From assembly GCA_037043015.1 (NCBI GenBank), contig CM073328.1:7489409-7553408 (forward strand): DNA of 64,000 bases, read 5' to 3'. This document shows, piece by piece, positions 43,969 through 55,935 of this stretch. This DNA is from Bryum argenteum (lineage: Eukaryota > Streptophyta > Bryopsida > Bryales > Bryaceae). Both the position numbers and the translations under genes were made by a program. The notes beneath the pieces were generated by a model, which worked only from the letters and a program-made list of their open reading frames with translations, was not told the DNA's origin and did not search any database. The number at the start of each line of letters is the position of its first letter. The first letter of the stretch is position 1.

Positions 43969-46892
43969 TTAATTTCTATTCATCCACATCGGTGGGAATT
44001 GCATAATCGCTGTCTCCTTTGACTTCAGCTCCGCTAGATCCCGTAGGGTCATCTTCGAAATCACTACTAACTTCTTGTTTGATTCTTCATTTGTGACTTC
44101 CCGGATGAATGATCTTGAATTTTCCCGCATTCTCAATGGCATATTGGCATCAAGGGGATTCTTCGGTTTATCATGAAGAAACGGAAGCATTGGAGGCATT
44201 GGAGCTTTAAGTTTCGTCATAACTCTTGGAGGCTCCTTCTTCCGTAGCCCTGAACCTCCTGGAAGGTTCTTGTATCCCAATTGAAGAAGCGGTACATCAG
44301 AGTCACTAGAGATTCCGCCGGAATTGGTACGTACTGTTCGGGGTCGCACTTGATTTGAAAGTGACACCAAACGTTTAGAAGATTTCTCCATCACTGTAGG
44401 GACCTCTACATCACATTTTTGAAATAGAGACCGAGAGGCAACAACAGGCAACGCAGGTTCGTCCGTAGTGGCGGACGTCATATTTCTCGTTATTGGATCA
44501 AACGTTACTGTACGGCCATGAGTATCATCCCCCACGATTTTCACATTCAGAACAACATTCTCGTCCGTATTTGGAGTTAGTCCGGTACGAGGAGTATTAT
44601 CACAAGTGACTTTGTCGGTATCCTTTTGAAACCGTGGTAAATGAGCTAGGGGCAACAATTCATCTGGATCATCCGCCTCAGCATCATCGTCAACAAAGTC
44701 ATACGTGGTGTTCGGGACGTTCAAAGCATCTTGCAAGCTCATAGCGGGGATGCTATTGAGGTCATCTTCTAGGTCCTCTAAAACGTGATCCGAAAAGCCT
44801 TCACCAATTGAGTTATGGGGGGTTTCTTCATCCTCGGAGTCACGTACATCACGATCCTCTACATCCAAGTTCTCCGAGTACCACCTCTTCTCATCCGTTA
44901 ACTTTGCATTTGCAAGTAACTTTGAGTTGGTGTATACAAAGACCAAGTCATCAGCCCTTTCCGGTAGCAACCGATTCCGCTTCCTATCGTGAACGAAAGA
45001 GTAACTGCTCCAATTGCGTTCGCACGCCGACGATGACACTGTTTGAGCTAGGATTCGCTTTGCAATCGGAGCAAGGAGTTTTCCAACAAACCCTTCAATT
45101 TCCCACCAAACAAAGGGAGAACATTTCGACTCAGTAGGATCCAACATCTCATGAAATGGTGCACTCCTCATTCGAAATGCCATATATTCATTCGCCACAT
45201 CATGATAAGTGCCCGGAGCACATAGAGTTTTTTGAAACACGCCTGCACCCATGCCAGACCTCAGTATCATCTGCTAACTCTTTGTCATCATGTCATGTAG
45301 TAAATAAGGATTCAAAAGTGCACCAGCACAGAGCAGATCTGTTGTCATCATCTTTTTCCTTGCGTAAAAGTTCTCGTTCGCAATGTCCGCTAAATCCGTC
45401 GGGAGAGAAAATGGTTCTGTAGATAGCGTCGTACATGCTTCTCGGTGATTTAACGATATGCAAAGCCTTGCCCGTACAAGGCTCCTTGCCGTCAATTCCC
45501 GAAGAGCATACACTCATCGGGGCCACCATATCTCGGAAGTTTGTACAACGCTTTGAAACCGTCATCCAAAACCACTTTTCTTACGTTGCGGGACTCGTAA
45601 TTTATCCCTAGCCGATAGAGACTTCTTCGAGGCATATGACAACCATCGGGATCTACAACATTTGCTCCAAAGAATCCCGAACCCGCAATAAGCGATCTAT
45701 CATTATAAAATTGCACGCAAATCTTGTTTTCCAGGCATCAATAGGCTAAACCTTGTCTCGTGTTTACGAAACACGGCTAAAGGCATTTGACGATTTTTAA
45801 TGAATTTGACCAAGCCCTTGGCCTTCTCCAAAGTTTCTTTCACCCATGACGCCTTTCCCCAATCTTCCAACAACAAATCCATCGCATGCGTGGCGCATCC
45901 TCGAATGAATATATGGGGATAATCCTCAACGACTAATCGAGAGGCATTAATCATTCGAAGCGTTGTCCGTGCGGACTTGGACAACGTTCTCGGGGCCAAC
46001 TTGTTTGATGAACTTGACCATGATAGAGGCCATATACATTCTTTCTTTTCTTTTCTTTGCCAAGAGTATCGACGGCGCCAAGAAAAAGCTCTCCAAAGAA
46101 GAGTCACTAGCATTGCATTCACAAGAGGGCGACTACTCACAGATGACCATCCATCCATGGCTAAAGTTCCCCCGAACTTCCGAAGGCTCTCCTTGAGTCT
46201 ACTATCTAGTTTTCTTTCTAGATCACTTTTTACTTGTCCCAACAACTTTGTCCGAATGTCATGGTAAGAAGGAGGGACATATGGTTTTCGGAAAGACGCA
46301 GTTTTCATTACAGCTTCCTTGAAGATCGGATTCCGTGCTACAGCAAACGGTACGTTTGCTTCATAGAAAAACTTTGCCCAAAGTACGTCTAGTTCCCGCC
46401 TATCCGCTTCAGCAAAACCATCTTCAATCACAGATTGTTTCATCGCCCTATTGATATGCCCAACAACCCTCACTTGTCCCGCGAAGTTAGGAACGGCGGA
46501 GATTGATCCAACTAAAGGTGTTGATGGAATCGAAGGGGTAGCTTAAGAGGATCCCACGCAAGAGTCTCCACCAGTGGACCTTGGCGTGCCAACATTCGGA
46601 ACTTCTGATGACGATGGGATTGAATGTGCATCGCTCATTTCTCCATTATGTGGAGGGAACCGCCCGTCACATCTTCGAAATAAATCCATCACTCGGGTGT
46701 TCAATTTTGGACAAAGCGTTACTGTATTAAGGCGGATCCCACGCTTGCCTTCATAGCCAAGGTGACTGAGCTGCCGTTCCTCTTGCTCATAACCTTATGA
46801 CAAAGATTGCATTGGACCGTTGGGGTCGTGGTAGGTTGGCCTTGTACTTCATGAACATCAGTGAACCAAGGTGAGGATGATTTGTTGGCCAT
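43969..46892 (-). pseudogene. hAT-superfamily transposase pseudogene 3
   Basis: ATG at 46892 (MANKSSSPWF). The BED-like finger VQCNLC lies near 46815, with frameshifts soon after. Core: YVPPSYHDIRTKLLG, GTLAMDGWSSVSSRPL (about 46150), IRGCATHAMDLLLEDWGKA (about 45880), and MPLAVFRKHETRFSLLMPGK. Further frame breaks occur between 45270 and 45720. The last frame (45270-43969) holds the dimerisation domain SSSACERNWSSYSFVHDRK (about 45000). It then holds a tail of about 320 residues that is acidic near the domain and carries GGISSDSDVPL. Closely related to hAT 2 in sequence, promoter and convergent arrangement with a RING gene. Confidence 0.9.
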
Positions 46893-47091
46893 TTTGATAG
46901 GTAGGACACCTCAAAATGATCAAACGTGGTAGTAGATATGTAGAAAAAAATGTCAAGAGTTCGTAAACGAACTCTGCACTTCCGAACTCAATACGTACCA
47001 AGCAACGGACACATAACATAAAGTTATGCAGCTCAGAGACGTTGGGTCGCATTCACAATTCGGAAGTGAAATGAGGCCTTGTGTCTCTTCT

Positions 47092-47099
47092 CTTATATA
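47092..47099 (-). promoter_or_regulatory. TATA box of hAT 3
   Basis: TATATAAG on the minus strand, about 200 bp upstream of the ATG at 46892, in sequence that matches the hAT 2 promoter. Confidence 0.65.
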
Positions 47100-47159
47100 C
47101 CTTCAACCCTGAATTTGACCGTTGAAATTTGAATTTTTACCGTTGAAATACAAGTGATC

Positions 47160-47320
47160 GGGCCTTCGTAGCCGGCCGACCTCGCCGGTCGCCACAGCGG
47201 TCGGCGGCCGACCTCGCCGGTCCGCACACCGGTCGGCCTAGGGAACGCCGGTCCCGGCACCGGTCGGCCGGTCGAAGCGTCGGACGGGGGTGCGGTCGGC
47301 CACCGATCGGACGGTAATTT
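47160..47320. repeat. GC-rich array (8), 5' of hAT 3
   Basis: GGTCGGCGGCCGACC-type units between the hAT 3 promoter and the right terminus at 47433. Shorter than the array beside hAT 2. Confidence 0.8.
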
Positions 47321-47422
47321 ATCCCAGGTAAATTATAAAAAACTCGTTATGTCACCGACAGGTCCTAGGGGCTGAGGACGACCGAACCATGGTCGACCGG
47401 TCGCCCCCTGGTCCGGTCGTCC

Positions 47423-47433
47423 TGACAACCCTG
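47423..47433 (-). repeat. right terminus of the hAT 3 element (putative TIR)
   Basis: Minus-strand CAGGGTTGTCA, matching TAGGGATGTCA beside hAT 2. Copia coding sequence begins immediately outside (FLEPQS), so the boundary is sharp. The adjacent 8 bp ACTGTGGC would be the target duplication. No second copy was found on the left side. Confidence 0.65.
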
Positions 47434-50228
47434 ACTGTGGCTCAAGGAAGGATTCCCCAATACTTGCAAGGTAAGCAAATGATACAGATGATGAGTTGAT
47501 AGAACCTGAATCTTGTGTTGTATTAAGAATGTCTTCAACCATTCTAAATGTGGAAATGAGAGGTTCTGAGTTAGAAGACTCAGCAGGTCTGGTAATATCA
47601 TCTTGATGATTACTAGTCGACTTCACTTCTCTTGGTTGTACTCCCGCTCTTATCGAATGCCCATTCACATCTTCCACAGATTGGTAATTCTCATTATCTC
47701 CCACTGCATTGAAACTCACATGATTATCCATACACTGGATATTCTCATCATCCCTTACTGTCTCCAAAGATTCTTGATGTGCCTTTTCAAATAGGTTGTC
47801 CTGCAGTGTGAGTCTCAATTTAGATGCCTTATCCGGTGAGAATTTATCATCACTATATGTCTCAAGATTTTCCTCAAACCGTACATCTGAGCTCTCAATC
47901 ACTTTATCCTTATGTGGATTCCATAAGCGATATGCCTCGCTTGTAGAGCTATATCCTACAAAGATCATCGGTACGCTTTTGGGTTCGAGTTTATTCCTTG
48001 TCTCCTTGTTGACAAAAACATACGCAAAAGATCCAAAAATCCTGTAATGAGAAACTCTTGGCTTCTTCTTAAACCATAGCTCATAAGGTGTAACCTCCTT
48101 GGTCTGGGTGTTGATTGTACGATTGAGGAGGTATACAGCAGTATTCACTGCTTCAGCCGAAAGTCGTAGAGGCAAATTCTTTGCATGTAGGATACATCGC
48201 GCACACTCCATAACTGTCCTGTTGTCACGTTCTATAAAACCATTTTGTTGAGGAGTGTACGGAGTGGATAACTCATGATGAATGCCATTGTTTTTCAAAA
48301 ATTCATCAAAAACCTCATTGCAGTATTCCCCTCCTCCATCGGATCTGAATTTCTACACATCATTTCCAGTGTCCCTTTTAATTTCTCTAACGGTTTGCTT
48401 GAAATGTTGAAAGGCTTCATTCTTGTGCTTTGCAAAATGAACAAAACGGTATGTAGTTGCGTCATCTTTAAGAAGTACATAATATTGTGCTCCTTTCAAT
48501 GATGCCACGGACATCTTTCCAGATAAATCACCATGAACGAGTTCTCCTGGTATTATACATCGTTCCTTCTCCGTGTTGGTGCTATAAGAGGCTTTCTGAT
48601 GCTTCCCAATATACATCCAGGACAAATCTCCACAGGTGTCTTCGAATAGTCGAGATTGAAATCTGAGAGGCTATTGTTTGCTTCCATTTTGCGAATTGTA
48701 TGAAGATTCACGTGCCCCAATCGGCAATGCCATGTCATAATATCGCTTGCCTTCCCTTTTGCTTTGATAAATCCATCTCCTCTATCTGTAGTTGAAACTA
48801 AACTATCTGCTAATACCATATAGGCTGTGGATGTGCTTGTGGATGCCTTCAAAACTATTTGTGACGAAGCATCTTGTAACATAACTCTAATGGATAACTC
48901 GTAGAGTTTGTTCACTCGTTTGCCTTCAAGAACTACACATCCGGCTGATGTTCTAAATTTGCATGCTCCAGGACGTGTAACGAATGAGATTCCATGTTCA
49001 GAAACAGTCCCAACTGAGAAATTAAAAGGTTCCTCGCTAAGTCTGGTACATAGAGGACATCTTTCAACGTACCTCTGTAATACACTCCGTTAACTTCTCG
49101 CTCGATTTTGATGTCACCACAACCTCGAGCCCAAAGAATACGATCATCGGCAACACTCACTGGCCATGTTCCCTGAGGAATCTCCTTAAACGTAATGAAC
49201 CACGTCCGTTTGTCTGTCATATGCTCTGATGTTGCTCAATCAGCATGCCAAGTATTCACATGTGAATGAACCATATACGCATGAGATAAATGAACCATAA
49301 AAGCGAACCCGCTTGAGTCACATGAATTTGATGACTCATAGGTGAGACACTCAGCAATATTAGCCTCACTAACTCCTTTGCAAGATGTAGCATCCTTATT
49401 ACTCTTCTGAGCCTTCCCTTTCGTATTCTTCTTTGCTTCTTTGCAATCAGCAGACCAATGTCCAAGTCCACCACTGTTAAAACATCTCGTTCTCGCTTTG
49501 AGTTCTTTGATGTAATTGACATCTTTGAGATGTTGTTCCTTTCGAGACAACGTCGTTGAATTGGTCCCTTGAGATCGTGTGAAAAATGCCTTGTCTCTAG
49601 GATCATCTTGACTTCCTTGAGATCGAAGAAGTGCCTCATGTCTTAACAACCTCTCCTCGAGATAACGTACGTTCTGATTCACAGGTGAGACGTTAGACCA
49701 CGCCAATATAACACTATTAAAAATCGGTGGAAGGCTCCCAAGAATCTTCGACAAAATCATCTTCTCATCAAAAGAATGATGCAGTTCTTTAAGAATTGTT
49801 GTCATACTCTCGATATTCTGTAAGTGCAATGAGATATCATCATTCTTGCACATCTTGTAGTCATAGAATTTCCCTTGTAATCGGAAAACGTTCTCAACTG
49901 TGCGTTTAAGATGTATCTCACACAGTTTCTCCCACATGTCCGAAGCTGTTTTGCTGCTTGTAAGTTTCCCAAGAATTTTCGGAGTAATACCAGAGCTTAT
50001 ATACATCCTTGCAACTGCGTTCTTCTCTTCCTATAGATCGATTTGTCTTTGTATATCCGCATTCATGTGAATCTCCGAAGGATCACTATACAATATCGGT
50101 AACCGCTCCTCTCCTAAGACAACCTTGAGAAGTTTCTTAGCCTCAAAAACTATCTCCATATGGTATTTCCACAGGGAAAAGTTCTCTCCATCAAAAATCT
50201 TAATCCCAAACTTCTCTCGTTTCTCCAT
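47434..50228 (-). pseudogene. Ty1/copia gag-protease-integrase pseudogene, truncated
   Basis: Read on the minus strand from an ATG at 50228 (MEKREKFGIKIFDGENF). Copia gag with a CCHC-type knuckle CFNSGGLGHWSADC (about 49475) comes first. A protease remnant follows, in which WHAD is followed by a TGA where the active-site loop should continue (ATSEHMT, about 49225). Then come a GAG-pre-integrase segment (MTWHCRLGHVNLHTIRKME, about 48720) and an integrase core with HGDLSG, DGGGEYCN and PQQNGFIER. The frame reaches the start of the reverse transcriptase region (ESFLEPQS) and is cut by the terminus of the hAT 3 element. RT, RNase H and the 3' LTR are absent from the window. Frame changes occur near 50020, 48920 and 48590. 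Confidence 0.88.
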
Positions 50229-51186
50229 GGTATTAAGGCAGGTCTAGACACAGACAGAAAACTAATGAAGATATATAGAAATTTAGAGATATGAGAAAAT
50301 GAGAAAAGAAAAGAAGAAACTAAACTAGTCCATTCACTCAATTGGAATTAATATGTGCTTAATCTAAATCAAAGTTGCAAGTCACAAACAATGGTGGTGC
50401 CCATAACCTGTTGAATTCTACGTACTCACAGCTACCGAGGCTTTCACATACAAACCTCACGTACCAAGACTCACTCAACACACAACAATGTATCAAGGTT
50501 AACAACAAACTGAATGATCTATATTATCAAACAATTAATCAATACATGTAACGTTTCACACAATGACTGTCTTTGGAAATGCAATACATCTATTCACTCC
50601 TACGCTGACACCGTTTACATGCAAGAATGAAACTAAAATCAAAGCTCTACTCTACTTAAGCGTCGCTGTAACATCATCGAGAAGCTTCGATCTGAATGTT
50701 GACGTTTGACCTTCCTGATGGATGAAAGTTGACAGGATGTACATCCAACAAGATTGAGGTACAGACAAGAATGATGAAGAATCAAAAGATTGAATGCAGA
50801 AGCTCTTTTGTAGTGTCACACAGGCCCATAACCTATTGATACCAGAGCATTATCAGACTACAATCAATACACACACAAGCATTCACAAGATTACAACAAC
50901 GGTATCAGGCCATTAGTGCTCTGATCACACCTTATGTTTTATTGCTATGAGAGGTGAAAGTAAAACAACAGAACGACTAAGTTTGCATAACAGAATCTTA
51001 TGGAACCAGTCGAGAGAGACAACCGGTTGGACGAATGTCATCATGATATGCAATGTTCATCTACGTCTGTACTACGACATATAATCCATAGAGACTCGGA
51101 TATCATCTCCTCAATTAACGCAAGTTATTAAGGCAAGGCTGGCTACGCCAGCCTCCAGTTCTCCTTCTCGGTCGACACTCAGTCTG
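50229..51186. other. 5' region of the copia element, no gene seen
   Basis: Would be the leader and possibly the 5' LTR of the copia remnant. GCTCTGATCACA (50918-50929) resembles the complement of an initiator-Met tRNA primer-binding site and is followed by TGTTTTATTG at 50935, which may begin the LTR. No second LTR is available for comparison, so this stays tentative. Confidence 0.35.
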
Positions 51187-51665
51187 ATGGCCTGGGCACA
51201 CCAAGTATTTCTGCCCACCCAGTCCAGCCAGCATGGCTAGTGGGCTGGAACCTCTGCTGGGCCGGTGTGACCCTGCGTCCAGCAAGTCGGTCCAGCAAGG
51301 TAAGGGGATAAAAGAGGGCAGCCAGCCCCTTTTTTTTAAAATTCAATTATTTTTTAATAATTTTTTAAAAAAATACATTATGGCAAGGTGAAGAATAGAT
51401 TTGTAAAAAAAATAAAAAATAAAAAAAGAAAATAAAAAGAAAATAAATATATATATATATAAGTAAAAAAAAACAGTGTCCGATGTGTCGACGGGGGCTC
51501 CAGCCGGGCAGGGAGGCCCCTTGCTGGAGGCAAGGCCTTGCCTTACCACCAGCACCTCCAGCAGTCCCAGCAGGGGATCTGGAGCCCCCTACCGCCCCGC
51601 CCCAAATGCAGGGCTGGGGTTTTGGCCCTGCTGGGGCTGCTAGAGGGCCGGTGTGCCCACACCAT
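51187..51665. mobile_element. GC-rich element with terminal inverted repeats, copy 1
   Basis: The ends ATGGCCTGGGCACACC and, inverted, ATGGTGTGGGCACACC are imperfect inverted repeats. The body has CCAGCCAGCATGG, GCTGGGCCGGTGTG, an A-rich middle (51355-51475), then GTGTCCGATGTGTCGACGG, GGGCAGGGAGGCCCC and GGGCTGGGGTTTTGG. The second copy at 60.25 kb shows the same order. Noncoding and non-autonomous. I cannot assign a superfamily because no target duplication is evident. Confidence 0.65.
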
Positions 51666-51668
51666 GAG

Positions 51669-54600
51669 CAAGACAGATCTCTCTCTCCCTCGTAGGCTCG
51701 TATACACACTCAAGCTACAAAAAACAAAGGTCTTCATTAACGGCCTACACAGAAATGTTGACCCCGACAGCTTCTGTAGTCGGCAGTCCTTGCAGATGCC
51801 ACTTGTAGCGGTTCGCACTTTACAACAGGGCCACTCTCTCAGAGCATCGTGAGCCCCCACTGGGAGATGAGCTGATCGGCAGGGCCGGGCTTCGCCGTCC
51901 ACCTCTGTCGGTTGTCACTGCGCAGCCACCTGCAGCAAATCGGTAAAGGAATTGACGATTGGCGATTTCTATAAAAAGTGGTATGCCTATCGAAATGCAA
52001 CATGTAGCCATACATAATGGAAGTGGAGATATGGCATTCCTCCAAGGTGAGAACATGTTCATCTATGCATTAATTTCAATACGGAAGCTCATTCGGGGAG
52101 TGGTTAGTAAATTTCTCGAACATTGCAAAGTATGTAAGAGAATGCACCAAATGGAGTTCCAAATTCTAGTACTAGGTAAGAGAATGTACATACCAAATGG
52201 AATTCTAAATTCTGAATTTATTATGAATTAGTCATGAACTTTGGAAGGGAGAGTGGAAGGTGTTCTTATATTTTGCAAAGAACACGTAATTTGTTATAAT
52301 GGGAATATTCAAATTATCAAATCGATGAGAATTGAGCTTGAGTTGAGTCAAATGTATTCTGAGGGTACATTTAGCTCGACTCGAGCTAAACGCCCATTTC
52401 TCAAAATCAGTGAATGTTACCATTATAACGAATTAGGTGTTAAAGGTGTCATGAGTACAATTGATGTTGAGCTATGATGCCCCCAATGTGCACTTTTTGA
52501 TGTTATGTAGTTTTTGAGCATCTTAGCTTCCATGGCCTAAAGTTGTAATTGGTGGTTTTGAATAAAATTAGATTGAGATTGAATAAGCAATAAATATCTA
52601 CATATTTACTACATATCTATAGAATTTTCAAATATATAGTATAAACAAGCTAAGATAAGATTTGAAGTTTTGTATGTTAGTACGTTACCTACTATAACGC
52701 TTATTTGAATTAGTACTACTCAACAAATAGTGTCCATTTCATAAGAAAAAGCTCATGACAAGTGTTATGGTTTATTGTACAAAGCCTGTAAATGGTATTG
52801 GGATTTATTGTTAGAAGTTGTTACGATTCTCTATAGACTACAATGCCGAAGTTCATTATAGAAGTTTAGGGTGTTGCACTTGATTGAACAACTTATAAAT
52901 GTACGATGCTTCTGTTAGATATAGTGTCTTATTCTCTGCTTAGACATTAATTGTTTGATATCATAAAATTTACCATATCAAACTTTTGAGACATTCTCCT
53001 TGGAATTCTACGAGCTCTTTGGAAACAGTTCATATATGTTTTTCAATGCATAATCATAAATCATCAATACAGTGAAGATAACCTTTCTATATACAATCAA
53101 AAAGCCAATTACTAATATAGGTGGGAGAAGAAAATCAATTATAACCATATTAATTGGGTATAAATTGGAACTCAAATGAGACACTTGTAAGTTCAAGACT
53201 TTACCTAAATTCTAGCTTTCATAGTGAATTTAAAGCATTTCTATGTGTTGTTAAGTCCAATGAGAGTGAAACTTTTATTCAAAAATTCCTAACTCACCCA
53301 AGAGTAAGAAGTTGATAAGCTCTAAGTTGATTTACCTCTGGAAGTAAATTTTTTGATCCCCAAACATTGCCTTTCTTATGTTACCTCTATTTCAACCTTA
53401 AATATTACAATGAAGAATTTGAAGTTAAAAATTGGTGTACACGTACATATATAAATTAGGGCCCCCCAATTTCACTACAAAGTGTAAGACCACTGCAGAC
53501 GACCAAGAATCATTTAAATCAATTATATTCAAGGTTCTTACTTTTCACCAATCACAAATAAGATTTCTCCTTCCTTCACCAGTGGGTTTCTCCATAGTAT
53601 CGTAAGCCAATTGTTGGCCAATATAGTTAAGATTCAAACCAATACATTGACCCTTAGATGGCCTTTTAGTCCACACAAGACACCTCACAAGTCACAAATG
53701 GACTACAAAATCCTTTGGGCATCACCATGATAGATAGTGCACTTTACAACTCAATCAGGGCGGATAATGCACCATTAACCAATCAACGATTAGCTTGCAA
53801 CCTTCTCGTTAATCCCTCTCCTGGGTTAAGTGAAGAGATAGTTTGATACCTTCTACAAGGTGATGTTCACCATGCTACGGTGAGTGTCAACCAGTGCCAA
53901 CTCCCCATCATGTCCCCTTCTTAACCCTTAAAAGTTCTTCCACTCCTCAATGGGCAGCCTGAAATTGGATCTCAGCATCTTTTGGACTTGGGCAACATGA
54001 ATAGTGCACTTTTTGAACTTGGGCAGCATGAATGAACCAATTAATGATGAGTTTGCAACCTCCTACAAGGTTTTGTGCAATCCCAACCTACCTACCACAA
54101 TCCTTTCAAAGCACAAATCACTCATACAAATTGCGATTTGAATTGTAGGATTTCACTTTGTAGATGCATCACAAAAAGGTGACTAGAATGATATAGAAAA
54201 ATAAGTGAAAAATTGAGAATAGAAAGAGCTACACGCAATATTATGTTGGAAAACAGCCCGAGGGGCTGACAGGCGCCTTTAAGGGTTAAACAATTCAATC
54301 GAACACTCTCACAGAAGTTATTCTGAAGCAATTAAAGAATCATGGAGTAAACCTTCCAAATAATCTCCAATCGCACAAAGATTTGATATCAAAGGCTCAA
54401 TTCTGGACTAACCAATAGTTTCCAAATTTTTTAGAGCTCCCTTTGTTGGGTCACTAAGGTGGTACCTGATGCAAATGGTTAACTTTTCTTTTCAATTAAC
54501 CGCATAGGGATTTTGGAAGGCCACATATATGCAACATGGAACCTACCTACTACATTCCTTTTGAAATACAATTTACTCGTACAAATTGTGATTGAAATTG

Positions 54601-54956
54601 TGATATTTCACTTCATAAACATACAACGGCCTCAACAAATGAGTCAATGCCCTTGTTAGAGAGCATTGATGAAGGCCAGCTTATACCATAAGGTGGCTGA
54701 AGTCTTTGAAAACTTAGATTGTATCAAATGCACTCTTAAGGCATACCACATGGAATTTTTCTTAAATAATATTTATGTCGTGAGTTATTATCATAAATGT
54801 GCATGCATCCTTAAAGACTCATTTCTTAAGGTGGCTCTAGTTGCAAATTCATTAGAGTGTAGAACAAATAAAAACTTGCATTTTTTGATGAAATTTTTTA
54901 ACTTCTCTTCTCTTCCTTCTTGTAGAACATATTGTGAACATTAAGAATTACAATTG
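51669..54956. other. gene-poor region, nothing recognised
   Basis: No frame with recognisable homology. An 80-bp direct repeat occurs at about 54078-54160 and 54541-54620 (CTACCTAC ... TACAAATTG). The GC-balanced stretch 51700-51950 looks compositionally like an exon, but I could not identify it. Confidence 0.45.
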
Positions 54957-55935
54957 GTATGATGAAGCCAAATTCAGGAGACAAAGTGAAAGATATTATT
55001 GCCCTTTTGATGCAAGGTCAGCTTGTACAAGAGTGGTTGCAAAGTCTTTGGGTTTTTCACCAAGTACGGTAAATAGAGGGAGGAAGAAACTTTTTTACTA
55101 ACTTAGGCTAACCTAAAAGAGGTGCTTGAGAATTCTTACTACTTCAAAGAGACAACGTGCACGGTTGGTCACGGTTGGAGGACTAGAAACGACGGTACAA
55201 GCAACAAAAGTGTTGAGAGAGGGTAGAGAAGTAGGTTTATGATAACACTTTGTGGTCTGTTTTTAGAGATGCTCGATAGAGTGCTTGTGAGAAGATTCCT
55301 AAGTCTTGTTTTTTACAAAAAAATGTATAAGAGAGGCTACGATTTCATAAGGAGTGAACAATAGAGGATTAGAAGATGGTTGTATTTGATGATAAAACAA
55401 AGATAAATTGTTTCAATTTAGCTCGGAGGACTTGGTGTTGGATTAATGACAAAAAATGCTTGCATGATCGTGGAGTGAAGCATGGTGGAGGGTTTTTGAT
55501 GCTATGGAGTTGTATGACAAGAAGAGGTGTACTAGATTTACAAAAGGTGGATGGACCGTTTGAATGCGAAGAACTCTATTTTGATCTTGCATGGAGATTT
55601 GCACCTGAGTTTAGAGAGAATCTCGATAACATCATTTCCCAGCATGATAAATGCTTCTATACATACAACAAAGATTGTTGAAAACTGGTTTTTAGAGCAA
55701 CCATTCACTATTTTAGAGTGGTCAACTTATTTTTTAGACCTGAATCTCATAGAAAATGTTTGGGCAATTATCAAACATCGATTACATTCCTATCCAACTC
55801 CTCCTACAAGTCTTTTGCAATTACAGGATCGTACGAAGAAGAATTTATAATACAATGATAACAAAGCAATGTGAGAGATTGTATGCTAGCATGCCAGATC
55901 CAATTGTTGGTATTTTGACTGCTCATGGAAAGTAG
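54957..55935 (+). pseudogene. Tc1/mariner-family (Tc1-like) transposase pseudogene
   Basis: The N-terminal helix-turn-helix remnant reads MMKPNSGDKVKDIIALLM, then, in other frames, AKSLGFSPSTV (about 55050). The catalytic domain has VVFDDKTKINCF (first Asp, about 55385), VKHGGGFLMLWSCMTRRGV (about 55480), a degraded QHD motif (second Asp, about 55640), and LDLNLIENVWAIIKHRL (Glu, about 55750). The distance between the last two acidic residues is about 34-35, allowing for one frame change, which points to the DD34E (Tc1) type. The C-terminus has CERLYASMPDPIVGIL, matching the family's usual end, and stops at about 55935. Several stops and frameshifts are present. I did not identify the terminal inverted repeats. 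Confidence 0.8.

Noticed and set aside
50918-50945. Copia primer-binding site and LTR start
   Set aside because: Kept only as a tentative remark; a second LTR is missing, so the boundary cannot be confirmed.
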